From: Protonemura montana
Taxonomy: Eukaryota; Arthropoda; Insecta; Plecoptera; Nemouridae
Direction of reading: 5' to 3'
Assembly (NCBI GenBank): GCA_947568835.1
Contig: OX387602.1
Location: 5,550,570-5,614,569 of the forward strand
Length of the DNA: 64,000 nucleotides
In this document: piece after piece, positions 39,701-53,685 of the stretch
How the letters are laid out: each line of letters opens with the position of its first letter
Numbering within the stretch: position 1 is the stretch's first letter
Program-made: the position numbers and the translations under genes
The notes under the pieces: generated by a model
Told to the model about the DNA's origin: nothing
The model's input: only the letters and a program-made list of their open reading frames with translations
Databases searched by the model: none

Positions 39701-40767
39701 GAGCAAATGCTTTATTTACTGTCTTTCAGTGAAATTTAGCTACTTAACGCGATTGACTATAATTTATCAATTGATTTGTACCCTGCAATAGACCTTAAGT
39801 AACGTTAAGTGCAGTCTAGTGAGACTTGAGATGTACCTAATTATAAATGCAATCCTTTTACTCCACATCAACATTTCATGCACCATTCTATTTACCAGTC
39901 AATTCAATTACTAAAGTCTCAAGTACTTAAATAAAATCTTCCAACCTATTATACATAATTATTTTAAATATCTCAAACTTTCTAGTTTTTCCCCTTAATA
40001 ACTAAAATTCACATTATCTACTATACGTCAATTCACGTGTCTTGACTAAGCATCATGTAATGCAAGTTTCTTTGCCTGTTGAAGATGTGCTGGTGCCGTC
40101 CCCGCTGATAAAGTTGGCAAACTGTTTGATAGTTGCCACTTACAGGCTTATGTCACTCAGGCGCCATTAACTAATGGTGAATTAACGATCGAGCAGCGAG
40201 CGCACTTTGATACGTGTGCACAGTCAGTCTACCTAACCTTATTATGTCCGAGTAAAAATGCCAGACGCGACACCTTTTATCGAGTGCCAGAGCTAGGGCA
40301 AGCAGCTTGGCCAGCCAGATTTTACCAGCTTGTCGCGACGGAAAACTTCAAGCGACTTGCGTTTTGATTCAACTGCTGATACGTACACGCCTGCAATTAA
40401 TCACATTTTTTAGATGAAAATCTCGTAAAAAAAAACGTTCTTTCCGTCAAAACTAGCGCCTGAAGAACGACTACTGTTTTTTAAGAAACACAATTTTAAT
40501 AGCACGATTATGAACATTCAATAAGCGATGACAAACCTTTGACTCACACTAAACACAGTTTAATTGTGGTGTTTTTTTTGTCGTGCCAAGAGTAATTGAT
40601 TGCCGTTCAAATGCTCATTAGAACTCGTTGAATAATACGAAACTTTGTCTATGCAGCATTATTAATTTCACAGCGTATAGCTCATTAGAATGTATATTTC
40701 CCCTCGGTTTTGTTTTTCGAGTTCTTGGCTAGCCGCGAAGGGTGTCAAAGCTGCTTGACGAAGGTTG

Positions 40768-40824
40768 GACGCCGGCAACGACGCCGGCAACGACGCCGAC
40801 GACGGACGCCGACGACGGACGCCG
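40768..40824. repeat. nested tandem repeat of GACGCC units
   Basis: Two perfect copies of GACGCCGGCAAC (12 bases) are followed by two perfect copies of GACGCCGACGACG (13 bases) and a final GACGCCG. Two related unit types side by side indicate slippage or duplication from a GACGCC core. Confidence 0.95.
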
Positions 40825-43382
40825 CTTTTGTCACGCGAGCAATAATTCACTGTCAAGAGGCCAACTTTTAGCCCCCAGGTTGAGAGGCTTACCATTTTAT
40901 ATCTTCGTTATTTTATAACCTTAACTCGTAACTGGTATATGGAGAAGTTAATAGCGGCAAGTAAACGGTGCGGCGGTTATCAGTCTGGACGATCGCAACA
41001 TTATAATAATATCATAGCTCGCCTGAGGGCGGCATTGGCTTCGTTCGCTTAGTTCACATTCATTTATTTGATACCGAAACGATAAGAAAAAGTATTGTTA
41101 AGGCCTGGAATGAAAGAAAAATTGCATGAATATTTGAAAAGTGAAGTTTATGACGCTATTGATTCAGAGCAAAAATACATTACGATAAAACTATACCTTT
41201 GGCAGGTAGCTAATTCATTATTTGGAGGGAACATAATGATACGAATTCGTTATATGTTTTTATCGATTTTTTTTGGAGACATTACGAACATTCACAGCAC
41301 TTCTATTAGACATGCCAGGAAAATAACACATTTTTAGGTTAGGAGGATTATCATCAGAAAAGTTTCCTCTCGTCGTTGTTTTTGCTGGAACGGAGCCTAG
41401 CATAAGAAGTTTGAATCTCAGCACCTGTGACAAATGTGATCACAAATAACAGTGAAGAGTGATTGATCAGCAAGCACTGCCTTAGAGTAACGCGACGTGT
41501 TTCCCATGTTTTCCTGATTCCGCATTACCTGCATACATTCCTACACTCAGCTAGAAAACGTTGACTTTGTAAGCAACTTTGATGTTTCGAGTCTCCTCCC
41601 GTATAAACTGTCGAGGTTTATCCCCCGTCCATTATGCTCGTACTTAACCAATATCTCAAGCGTCAAATGAAAATGTGCTCCATATTTCATGTCGGCATGA
41701 AAGTAAAGCACAAACACAATACGGAGACCAGCAGTTGGCTGGGGCCAGACATTACGTTCGTGCTCTACACCTGTCCAGGTATACTGATGACGAGACCAGA
41801 ATAAAACTTCCGACATACTTAATTAGCATACAAGACGAGTAGTGATTGGATAGCGCTTTCAATTAGATACCATTTGATCCGTTTACCAACCAAAAGCGTG
41901 TTTAGAATAGTTTCCGTTCAGCTCGGCTGTTGAAAATGATTTGTATTTTTTTAGTTCAAAACATTACAAGACTAATTGCGCCAAGGTTTGACAGAGATTA
42001 AAAAATTATTGCAGACTTTATTGACATCTGTTTCCAACTTTTTGACATGATTTGGTATCCTTGCACATGAATTAGATATATGAACTCACTCGAGGCAGAA
42101 CATGTTATGGCGTTGCATTCAAATTGGGTTCCTGCCGTGTTCTCTACGAGCAGTTCTTGGTTTCAAATCTCATCACTTGGTGCAGAAAACTTAAGTATCT
42201 TTGCTCGGTTTTATGAGGTAAGCTATCAAGAAGCTCCATAACATTATGCAAATTTTTATTTAACTTTTCTGATTTAATCATTTGTCCGATGCCGAAATAA
42301 AATAACGTTTTCATTGCGTTCCAAATCCAAGTTCATGTTAGAGCAGCCCACACTGTTGTTTGACTGGAATTCGCATGGAAACAGTACAGGGCCATTTGTC
42401 AGGTCAATATGTCACCTGATCACTGGCCCGACGCCACTATATTGACTGCAATTACTGCACAAGAGTGCACTGGAATAAAATGCAGCGGCGTGTTTGCTTT
42501 GTGTACTCTCTGGTGGCGTTTATAATGCGGTGTGTATTAGTTTAATTGCACTACGAATATATTATGCGCAAGGATAAATCAACAGTTAGCCGCAAACTGT
42601 AGGTAACTTGAAACAATCCAAGTCTGGCTGTAATTGTGTTGATTATAAGGCTGAAACAAAAGTAAATGCACATGTGAAACTAATTACAGCGTTGAAGATT
42701 GTCAGTAAAGCCTGATGGGAAGATTAATTTCCCAGCTGAGCGAAAGTATGGATTTTCTTAAACAGCAAATGCATGCAGATTTTTATCTGTGGACTTCATC
42801 GATTGCCACTGCACGGAAACTTATAAACATTTGAGTGTAGACACCTGCTATTTAAAAATAGAAGACTCGGAATTCCTTGACGACGGCATAACTGTTCCAC
42901 TAATCACTGGTCGATTGATTTTCAACCAAATTAAGTTGGCTGTGCAAGTTTCTCCTCTGGTAATCAAAAGCAACTTTAGGATGGAAATGAAAGATAGTCA
43001 AAACTTGAGTAGGTTTCACAACACAAGATAATTGCAAAACATTTACATTTTATGACGTCACGCCCTAAAGTTTTACGCGCTTCAAACGGCCGAAGTTATG
43101 CATTATTCTCCAGGGGAAAGGAAATAAATATGCAAGGAATACGTCATAAAAAAAACGACACCATTTCAACTTGTGTAATTTGTTAATTTCTCTTGCCATC
43201 GGTATGGGACGAAGTAAACCATTCAATCAGACATTGAACGAAAGTTTTCAATGGCTTGCAAACCGTGAGCGATCCAATCAGTGCAAACATTTTTACTTTT
43301 AGCCACTGGAAAATGCTTACCCTCCACGCTCAGATTGATGGCAAAAGTTTCGCCGATTTCACGCGGCAAGCATCTACACCTG

Positions 43383-43760
43383 TGTTCCGACGTCACCGAC
43401 CGAGATTAGGTATAACTCGGCTAGCTGTGAACGTCGGTGGCGTCGGCGAGGAAATACCCTTGAGGTTGCCTGTTGACATCTCGTAGTGCGGCGTGGGGCG
43501 ACGTAACAAACGTGCTGTGATTAGCAGCCAGCGCCGAGCACGGTAAGCCGTTGGTACACGGAGAAGCCACTAAGCGCGCTTGCATCGCGGCGGTTTGCTC
43601 GTGGCCACGTCGACACGAGAGAAAGGTAGCGTAAACCGGCGGCCATTCGCACCAAGGACTCACCGACCCTCGCGTTGCGTGACGATGCAACGCGTCGGAG
43701 ATTCGCGGCTTAGTCGAGAGTTTTTACGATCTAACATCTGCTGGCGCGACGCCCGCCGCG
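43383..43760. repeat. GC/CpG-rich island with GGCGTCGGC core
   Basis: Contains AACGTCGGTGGCGTCGGCGA (43430-43449), then CpG-rich DNA to about 43760. Long open frames exist on both strands but overlap each other and match nothing I know. Confidence 0.55.
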
Positions 43761-45424
43761 CGGAAGAGTTTATTTAGGAATTATTTCGAAGGGAAAATGG
43801 GAGGATTAAGTTTCCACAAAAATAGGCGAACGCAAACTTTCCAACCTCCAAATCTAGATGCAAGCTCAAAAAGACAAAAAGACACGGAAAATACAGTTTG
43901 TCATAATAAAAAATGTCCCGAAGCTTATTCCAAGTAATTATTTAAGAATTCTTTCTCTGCGAAATGAAACTTTTCTCAACTCTCTTCTTTGCCGCCCCCC
44001 CTAGCAGAGAAGTCTGATGTTTCTTTCGAATGAAACAGACTATATGCAAATTAGTATGAGTAAAGTTATAATCGTGGTGGCCACAAGATAAATTGTGGAA
44101 GCTATATTCACTCATACAAGGCTATGTATCATGCACAACAGTATAGCCCAGCTACTAAATGAGTCTTAATTAGAATGTTCCATGTTGAAGCTACGATGTG
44201 TTGCTTCCCGTAGGATAGGCGAGAGACGGAGTGCAGGGGGATGAGAAAAGAGGAGCAAATGTTCAGCCTCATCTCCCTATTGTGCTCTGCATTTCTATTA
44301 ACAGGCTTTTCACACCCAAAAACAACAATACTGCTGTTCCACATAACGCTGGATACGTAAGAGACCAGACATATAGTTACAATGCAAAACGGACCTTAGC
44401 TAAATAATTAACCCTTCAAGAGATAAGATAATTATATAATAATCTTAAAGTCGATACAGAGAATAGCATTAAATTCGTGTGGTTTGGGAATAATCGTGTC
44501 ATTTTCTGCCAGGGCCATTACGGAATTACATTTAAACCATGGGGGCTATGAATGAGACTGAAGATGGGGCGCGATACAGTGCAAAACATAATAATATATT
44601 CCCACTCCGGCCCCCAAGAGGGAAGTGCAAATAACAGTGGTGGGTTATATAGTGAGTTATGCGTTCAGCTTCTTCTTTGACACGGAGGCATGTTGCATTT
44701 CGCGATATTCTCTGCTGTGCTGTTCATTTGGTTGGGCGTACAGAGAACATCGGATATTGTAGGGGAGCTCGCGCGGCCAAAACGCCTCGCGCTTTTATTA
44801 TTTTAACAAGCTCTCACTTGACTCTCACTCTGTTTTACTTACTTTGTTATCAATTACTCTTTATTAAGAGTAAATAATAGACAAGATTTGTATTTATTTC
44901 AGTCACACCCGGCAAATGGTGCGTACCACGAACAACAACTAATACTGATACTGATATTTTGTAGAATGTTGCACCCCATGCTTTCGCTGAACCAGATTTA
45001 ATATTTTGTTTGTAAATAACAATGAGAATTGATTATTTGCAGGCAAAGTGAGATGTTGATTCACGGCACCTCCACCGTCTGCAATGTTACATGAATATTT
45101 CAAAACATTTTTCAAATGCCATCCGCACAATCGACATAAATCAAGTGTTTTGATTGCATGTCTAGCCATATGTGACATGTGTTATCAAAGATCAAACTCA
45201 CGCCCCTCGCTAAAGTCTTTGTATGCCAGTGACCAAGAATTCACCACCTAGCAGCGACAAAATGCGAAGTTAACAAAGCTCACCCCTTGCGATCGCAAGT
45301 GAATGTTATTACTTTATCTATTCATGACGACCACTTAAGCCACAAGTCGGCTGGCTGATACATGTTTTCACTAGTTGTTGGCTAATCGCGTAAGCCGGCC
45401 TCTCTAACGACTTGTAATCCACTA

Positions 45425-45540
45425 ATGCCGCGACGATTCCACATTCTCGGCGGCCGCGCGATTCCGCGCGCCAGACGTTGCGTTTCGACGGATCAGGTGG
45501 CTTTTGTTGGTGTCCGCCGACCGCCGCCGCCTGGCAAGCT
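45425..45540. repeat. GC/CpG-rich island
   Basis: Contains CTCGGCGGCCGCGCGATTCC and CCGACCGCCGCCGCCTGGC. Same compositional class as the other islands, though with few exact GACGCC units. Confidence 0.5.
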
Positions 45541-47282
45541 TGATGGATCGAGGTTTCACGTGTGGATTAGCCTTAAAAAACCTTTAGGCTGGCAATCTTA
45601 TTGGCCAGCACGTGATTCTTGTACTACCCACTCAAAGAGATGAAATTTCATTATCGTGTCAGTAAGTGTAATGGACGGGGGCTAAATAGCGATTTGATCT
45701 TTGACTCATCGTCATGTCATACCCTATTCAATTCAGCAAACTCGAAGCTTTCATCAGGCACGTCAAATTATATTTATTTATTTTCCTTCTCTTTTTGAAG
45801 AGTATTTATAATTCTTTTTTCGCTCGCTCTGGGGTTCTTTAATAAGTAGCCCTTTGTGCCAGGGTCCGCTTTAACCCTATTGTTAGAGCAGCACAACAAT
45901 CAGAAAGAGGTACACAACTCTTTGATGGAGTTAATGATGTTAGGGGAAAATTATTATACTTCAATCGAACTCTTGCCATTCTTTAACAGTATTTGATTTC
46001 ACCCGCGGTTTACAATTTCACAAAAAAGTGAGCATTTCGACGCTGCTGTAACAAAAGCCACGCTGGCGATGAAGGGAAACCATTTTTCCGAAAGGACCCG
46101 ACTGCTGCAAAATGAAGAATCAAACCCGATGCACACGAGGGCTTAATAATTTAAAACAAGTGGTGTTCTTTGTGGTGAGAATTGTACTGGTTATTGACAA
46201 TGGAGGAGAGGCCCTTGTGGCAATTTCCAAGTGGCATTCATCAAAATTTCTTCCCAAATAAAATGACTACAGTTGACTTTTCTGAAGGCGCCTTGGGAAC
46301 CACTGCCAAACAGCTTTCGCCAATGGAATGATCCTAATAATAACTCTGGCTGTTGTGCTTCATTGTATGCGAGGGCCTCGCGAGGACTCGGCATTTTTAA
46401 TCAGGTGAACATTTTCTTTTCACTCTTTTGTCGTATCCCAATCCTTTCACGTCGTAGAAGACGACGACGATGTAGCAGAAATCCCGCACGCTGAGTTACT
46501 TGCATTCAGATTTGACAAAGTAGCAGGATTTTTATTCTAATAATATGATTGAGAATGACTAATGTCGTGATGCCATGCAAAGTCCTTGGAAAGGCGCGGT
46601 GGCTTCGGAAATATCGACTTGATATTCAGATTATTCTTGTTCGTTTTTGACAATAGTGAGATAGACCAGGTGGCATTTTTGATCGATTCTCATTCTTTTC
46701 AGAGCATACTCAACACATCACCTTCAGGAAGGTAATTGAAAGCATGTCCCGCGTCAGGATAAGAAGTTACCAATTGGTACGAGATGCTAATACTTTCCAG
46801 GCAACGTGTTTTTCTTTTTAAATAAAATTTCTAATGGCTATTTTCGTAACGGCCCATGCAATTCACAGGGAGCTAGAGGTACTGAATTGTGCTGCTTTAA
46901 CTTGATAATAGATTATTTCTGCTTGACAAACGACTCTACAACGTCAGGAACAACATACAATACAGACAAAAACTTTTCTAATTAAAAAGGTTTAAAATTT
47001 TACCTGGACTATGAAATTTTGATTATCATCACTTATTAAGTAATTTTATTGTTAATAAAGTGCCCCACTTAAATTTTCGCTGCGTGTATAATAGATAATG
47101 AAATACAAGAAAATAGGAACGGAAGGAAATTATGATAGAAAGGTAATTATTTCCCAGGTCGTCGCGTCGTTTTGAGCAAATCGCACAGCATGGAAAGTTT
47201 TAATTGGCAACTCTTGTCAAAGTTTAATTTAATACCGTTTTAGCCAATCGCGAGACCAAGCGGCTGTGGTGGTGACAAGGCA

Positions 47283-47412
47283 GGCGTCGATGGGTGGCGT
47301 CGCGACGTTCGTACACACGTCGACGCTTCTGTTCGCTTCCCGGTACCACGCTCTGTGAGCAATGTGTACCACTGGCGTCGCCGCCGGCGTCGCAGAGCGT
47401 CTTCGACGTCTT
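47283..47412. repeat. GGCGTC island
   Basis: Includes GGCGTCGATGGGTGGCGTCG (47283-47302), ACGTCGACGC, and GGCGTCGCCGCCGGCGTCGC (47373-47392) followed by CTTCGACGTC. GGCGTC occurs four times in 110 bases. Confidence 0.75.
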
Positions 47413-48029
47413 GAACAGGTACAAGACTCGCTCTTTGCTAACACTTAACAACCAAGTGAAATGGATCTTCTTGGACTTGTTTAAAGGGGAGTCAAGAAGT
47501 GACGCTTGCTCATTGCAGGTCAGAAACGGATAATGCAGAAATAACACACACTCTGCACGAATGAATATTTCTTGACGCCCGACAACAGTGGCTTGCAACA
47601 AAGTGCAAAGAAAAACTCGCTCGAAAAAGAATGCAGTTTCGCAACAACAGTCAAAAATGATGATAGAAAAGAAGTCGCAGGAAGTTATTGTTTGTCTCAT
47701 GATTTATAGAAATATAATAATGGGAGGTAATAGATGTTGTACAATGAAGAAATGCACTCCTTTGAAAGCATTAAGTATTTTTCAAACAGTTACCCTACAG
47801 AACGAGCGGAATTTGTTCCCCACATTACAAGAATGCCCATCGTGCGGGCACGCATTTGCCAACGCCCACGTAATGTGTGACATGCAGATCTACGGTGGTC
47901 GCCACCATTCCAAGGAACGCGTTGGCCGCTCGACCTGCTTCATGGCAAGCAACAATCTCAGGCTTCAGCGGTCTGGCAAATTAGAGCTGCCCTTTTTCTC
48001 CACCAGAGACTTGTGCACCGTGGAGACGA

Positions 48030-48080
48030 CTGGGCGTCCCGTCGCCCCAGTCGCCCTCGACGCCCTCGACGCACGACGCA
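48030..48080. repeat. short tandem CCCTCGACG within a GACGCC island
   Basis: GTCGCCCCAGTCG is followed by two tandem CCCTCGACG units (48054-48071) and GCACGACGC. Reads through an open plus-strand frame but without protein similarity. Confidence 0.7.
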
Positions 48081-50683
48081 GAGAAGGCAGTGTCGACAGC
48101 GAGCGATGTGTTATGCTACGCCCGTGATCTATAGAGATCGTAATAGGAATCTTTACTCTCGAACTTAAAGATTTGAAGGTTTGATTTTTATTTGCAGGGA
48201 CCTTTCCGATAGTTAGGTCCTCATTTAACAATCGAGATAACGACCTGCTTCCACAGCGTGCATTCTGAATTTAAGTTCTTAGGGGACGAAAATGAAGAAA
48301 TGCAGTATTTCAAAATGAGATACTTGAGTTTTGCTAGAAAAGAACTCTGATTGCTTTGATCTATGTTCATTATGCTAGAATTTCTATCGATATCATTCGT
48401 TACATTTATAAGCTATCTCTCAAAAGACATTTTCCAGGTTCTTTATTATCACTGATCATGAACTGAAAACACTTTCACAGTCTTTTTGTTACTACTTGGG
48501 GAACTCACGAGGGAAAGGATTAGAGGAGGCGAGTTGGGGAAGAACTTAAAAGCCATAAGAAATAATAAAAGAAGAGGGCAAAGAAACCATTGAAGATCTA
48601 TAATGAAAATCAGACTAAATGATTTAAAGAAAAATTGGTAATGGATGACATTTCATATTGAAGAAGATAAATAAAACGTACTGAAACTCGCGGCGCAATG
48701 GATTACTATCGAGTCAAAAGGTCGAGAAAAAGTTGGTGATGGAAACTTTACTTGTGACAGCAATTATTTAAATGAAGTCTCCAGGAGCGCGTTGGCAAGT
48801 CGCACGAATGAGTGAACGTCTTGAAAAGGGTTTAAACTTGTCACTTTCGCAACCATTTCAAGGGATTTGTTGACTCGCACGCGTAATCGAGCAGATGCCT
48901 CATGTCGAGTACCTACATGCGCTCATGCGACACGACCATGACTCGTAATATATTATCACAACTCCTGCATCATAATGGAAAATATAAAGGTAAGTCTCCA
49001 CTCTCCAGTAAAAAAAACAGATTCAATTCTCAGCTCACGTTTTAAACCGTACAGTTTCTTAAAAGTTATAAAAAAAATATATTTATGTATATATTTTGTA
49101 AAATAATTTTCATTGCTATCTATTGCCAACAATCGCCATCGCCAACGTTACAGTCTTAATGATCGCGCCAGTCGTTTTCCATGACTGCAACCCCATCTGA
49201 TTTACATTCATCAGCCTTGACCTGCTCAAGAGTTGGCAGTACGTGTAATAAGTGAGCTTAAACCTATCCATCATCTGGCTCATAAGCATACGGACTCACG
49301 CTGCTTAATCTCCAAGCTTAGGGGTATTTAATGGTAGGTAGCCACCAGGCCCTGTAAACCATAGCATACCTACCATGTCTGCATGGCATCGGATCGATGT
49401 GAGGATTGTTCGCAGCTACATTCCATAATGGAGACATTTGTTCCCTGGGCACCGCAAGAACGGCACAGTGCATGCGAATAGCAATTAAAGTACATTGCTG
49501 GCGAAGAATTGGAGCGTTTCTTGCCGCTGGCTTGATGATTAATTGAGGTGACACGAGCGTCTCAACCGAAGTCTACGCAACAAATGCATAGAATATAAAA
49601 AGAAAACGCATTACTGAATCGCTATTAAAACTCAATTTACATACTCCCAAAAAAAAAAGCTCAATAACGACTGGACTTTCAATGATAAACAGCTTTCAGT
49701 CTGTTTGTTGTTTGCAGTTTTTTGAAAACTGTAATTTAACGCCGTGGGATTTGTTGGAAATACAGAGAATTAAGTTTGGTTTGTTCGTCCTACCCGCCAA
49801 AATGCAGCACCACATCTGCTAAGGGATTGAAATACCAGCGAACTATTACTAGTTGATATCGTCCGATCAACTAGGAAGCAGAAGCCTTCTTGCTTGCATC
49901 AAGTTTGTAATGAAGGTGTAGTAATTGTTCAAGTGTTAATCCGGAAGTGGTATAATACCGAGCGTAAATGGAGCGTACCCCGAATCCACTGTTGTTGTTC
50001 ATCAGTCTGAATTACACGTAATTTACATGATTTGATTCTGTATCCCGAGATTTCTGTGAATGTAGTGCCAAATGCATCTCACATGAATATATATATATAT
50101 GACAACGGATTTCGGCTAGGGGTTGGATCTTCGTGTCAGAACCTGCCAAGGTAACGTGAATTAGAGCAGAATATTAGTAAAGTATATTGCACGTATAATG
50201 CTAAACATAATTTCCCTAGGTTTAGCAAACAAAAGTGCTCCTGCCTCTGTGAGTGACGAGCATTAGAGTCTAGCAGACTTATAAAGCTCGTCGTACGTTT
50301 TAATTTCCCTCCCGCAGATGATTGATAACGTTGGTGCTTATTTTGAGATTCAATTATGTGTTCCTTTATAGGTTTCTTGACGCTGCACGGAAGCGAGTCG
50401 TAGTGGAGGTCGGGTTTTTGTTTCCTGCGTCCTGATTGTTCGTTAGTCGTGTTTTGTGGTCGAGTAATAGCGATCGTGTAATGCCATCAAGTTTCGTCGG
50501 CAGCTCATCCGCCCGCCTCCATCACGCTGCGCCTCCAACAATTGCACCTCCATCACACTGCTCTGGTGGTACGCCTCGTGCGAACGCGTTGTCTAGCTGC
50601 CGTCAAACTTTCCCGGCATCAACATTGTAAGTTTGGCTTCTCGTAGATTTCTCCGCAAGCAATAGAGTGTTCACGCGGCGAGT

Positions 50684-50735
50684 GCCGGCGACGCCGAAGT
50701 CGACGCCAGGAGTTGTTGGCAGCGTCGGCGTCGGT
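50684..50735. repeat. GACGCC/GGCGTC island arranged as an inverted repeat
   Basis: GGCGACGCCGAAGTCGACGCC spans 50687-50707, and its inverted partner GCGTCGGCGTCGG spans 50722-50734, with a 14-base loop. Same architecture as 36618-36780 on a smaller scale. Confidence 0.8.
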
Positions 50736-52247
50736 GATAATTGAACGACAAGGAGAATTAGACGGGCGCAAGACATGAGAGTAAACGTCTTGACAATCGA
50801 TGCCGTCGAAACCTAACCGAACCGTTCAAACTTTACTGCAAACTTTTTGACGTGGAATTATATTTTAGTATGACTCCACTTTCTCGCTGACAGTTTCGAA
50901 GAACTGTTGTATTCCTTGGCCATCAACGTCTAACTTTAAAAATTGACTGCCACTGCCCCTGGAATGGTTTTACGGACAACGACAAAAGCTCGGTTATTTA
51001 TTGAGTTTAGTTCAGTTTCTTCAACTTGTTTACCGAGTTGGACAATAAGAACCATAAAATATCATAGTTTTCAAGAACGCACTAGACGTGAATAGTTTTC
51101 TTTCGATTGCGAAACTATTGTGTACATTGCAAGAGTTGCTGGACGTAACAGAGTTGGTGAAACTATATCATCGATTGAACGTGAAAATGTAAATTGTTAA
51201 AGCTGAACCGGAGAACACTATTGACAGGGAATATATTGATTTTACAGTGTCAATATTATGGGGTCATCGAAAATGTGACAAGAAAATCTTGATCCGCGTA
51301 ATCTGAAAATGTTCAAGAAAGCCCAGTTAACTTATCGCAGCTCACAACACCCTAGAAAATGTCGCAATTATAAAACGTTATCCAGGGACCTGCCGCACAC
51401 GCGGACCGTTTCCTCGACATGTTGTGAACTCACGCACTTTTGCGGCGAATTTAGATCACGCAAACATACGCATGAATTAGTCATATAATATCATCCACAT
51501 AAATTAATTACTTTACCGCCTTAAACGTTCATAAACGTTGATAAAACATTACCGAAAGCAGCACGAACCTCCCGATGCTCTTGCTCCGTACTTGCCACGG
51601 GATGGTGTTTTCCATCCAAATATCCCACTCGGATTTTCATAAAGATGTTGAATATTATAATCCTGCCCAACTTCTCTCTAACCTCAAATTAAAACAGACG
51701 TCTTTGTGTTGAATCTTCATTAGCTGAGACAGCAAACTTCCACGAGGCGGTGGTTTTACAGAAGCAGCAAGGGGCATAAGATCTCTGCTAGGGCTGTGAT
51801 TGGAACTCGAGGGGGCTCGAAAGAACAACGTGACTTACCCGTTACGCGATCTTCTAACTGAAATGTCATACCAATTCCTTGTTTTCTGCTTCAAATAAAT
51901 CCAGTTATCACAAATTCCTCGGTGATTTCATGATCCGAGCGCGTCGCGCTACAGGGTTTCACTACCATACTTAGACATCATCTCGGGAAATATGTCGGAT
52001 TTGGTTCATATCAAAATCCAATTTCATTTTCAATTCGCCGCGCGGCGAAACGCTGGAAAACAAACAAGACAACAAAATACCGAATAACGGAAATTGTTAA
52101 GCTGCGTTGCACTTTTTTTTCTCTCCCATGGCTTTTCTCAGAGCGCTCGGATATCGCGTGTGAAGTTCGAATAAAAACTCGACATATCAACGCAGACCGC
52201 CATGTGAAAACAGCATCCACGCTTAATTGTTATTACACCTTTCTGTT

Positions 52248-52290
52248 CACGCGTGTACGTGTGCGCAAGTGTGCGTATATGTATACACAT
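52248..52290. other. alternating purine-pyrimidine tract
   Basis: Twenty alternating bases (52248-52267), one extra A, then 22 more alternating bases (52269-52290), mixing CG, TG and TA steps. Sequences like this can adopt Z-DNA. Confidence 0.7.
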
Positions 52291-52371
52291 TATGTTCTCG
52301 AACAATTTTGTTCGAAGGCACGCGTAACAGCGATAAGACACGGGCAAAGTGTGGCTCGATATAAGTAATTA

Positions 52372-52387
52372 TCACGTGCCCACGTGA
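52372..52387. promoter_or_regulatory. palindromic pair of CACGTG E-boxes
   Basis: TCACGTGCCCACGTGA contains two CACGTG sites 8 bases apart start to start, and the whole 16-mer is palindromic except for its centre. Intergenic; no gene nearby is supported. Confidence 0.4.
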
Positions 52388-53685
52388 AGAGCCGTTGCCC
52401 GTGCTTGGCTGGCATGAATGGATACCAGCAACCAACGTGGCTAACCCTGTATAACGGTACTACCTGCCTGTAACAACTTGGCCTTCCATAGTTTATTATT
52501 ATTATCATCTCCAGAAAGCATTTCACACGCTCTCTCGCTGATAAAGGTAACGCCCACTTTTATCACGTCATTGGTATCACAATAACGAGCCGATACTCCA
52601 TCAAATATCGATCAACAATGAGAAATCGAATTTATTTTTGCTGCCCCGAGCTGGTCGCTACAATACATTTATTGTTTTATTTTTGCTGTTTCTTGTTTCT
52701 TGAATAGACCCTTGTCAGAAAGTTTGAATCTATATCCTGCAACGAAAATGGAAAGTTACGAGTTTTTTTTTCTCCAATAATTTCGTGTGATATCATGTGG
52801 GGAGAAAATGTGAAAACGAAAGTGTTCATGAACACGTAACGAAAGAGTTTGATTAGGATTTGCTACCGAGAGAAGAAAACTCTGCAGGGTTCTTGTGAAA
52901 TTGTTAGGGCAAATTCGAGCAACCCTATGCTAGTTGCAACCCCAAGCTAGTTGAGGTCGACACGGATGGAAAACTCAACTACTCCAACAGAGTTAATCAG
53001 TGACATTTGTCTTTTAGCTTTCATGGAGAAACTCACTGATAGATATTTCCTATTACTTAAAAGCAGCATCCGCATGAGTAGACATGGCGGTCCGGCGAGC
53101 GCGCGCGCTGTTTCTCACATGAAACGTGTCATTGGAAGAAACCGTCGAACCGAAACCCATTACTATAAACACCTCAAGCACAGCAAGCAGCCACCCGCCA
53201 GCAAACAAAGTCACCGGGCTAACAGCATTTCCCACGGCCGTCGCTCTCTGCGCCCTCTTACGGTGCTGGCCTGCACCAATCTAATTGCCGGACACAAAGA
53301 CTTAGGCCGACTGCTTTGAGACATGAATATTTGATGCCAGCTCACGATGCCAGGTCGAACTCTCGAAGTCCCATCCGCCCTCTCTCTGGACAATAAAAGG
53401 AACGATATTTCGTATTGATATCAACAATTCGTGAGAGCAAAAAAGAAATTTCATTAAATAGAGAGCAATAACTTATGCGTTACTGTGTTTGAACTTCGAA
53501 AATGTCACGCCGGTGACACTCGAAGAAAGCACGCAATTGAGATAAGGCGTAAACAAGACGCAGCCAAGATTGGGGGTGTTGTTTATTTGGTCTGATGATC
53601 GCGCTGTGTGGGAGAGAGTGTTATAAGACGATCAACCTGTGTGAACGGATTCGTGGGCGAAGTGCGCGCCGGGCCACTGAATAGG

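Noticed and set aside
42100-42190. tRNA-like segment with TGGTTTCAAATCTC resembling a B box
   Set aside because: No A box at proper spacing and no stem pairing.
43421-43777. Overlapping open frames on both strands in a CpG-rich stretch
   Set aside because: Frames on both strands of GC-rich DNA arise from lack of stop codons; none has a recognisable domain.
47224-47700. 158-codon minus-strand open frame
   Set aside because: Its C-terminal half reads through the 47.3 kb GGCGTC island, where stops are rare; no protein signature.
47588-48127. 179-codon plus-strand open frame, the longest in the window
   Set aside because: Mixed composition, overlaps a GC-rich island at its end, no recognisable domain, and an equally long frame overlaps on the other strand nearby. 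Best explained by chance.
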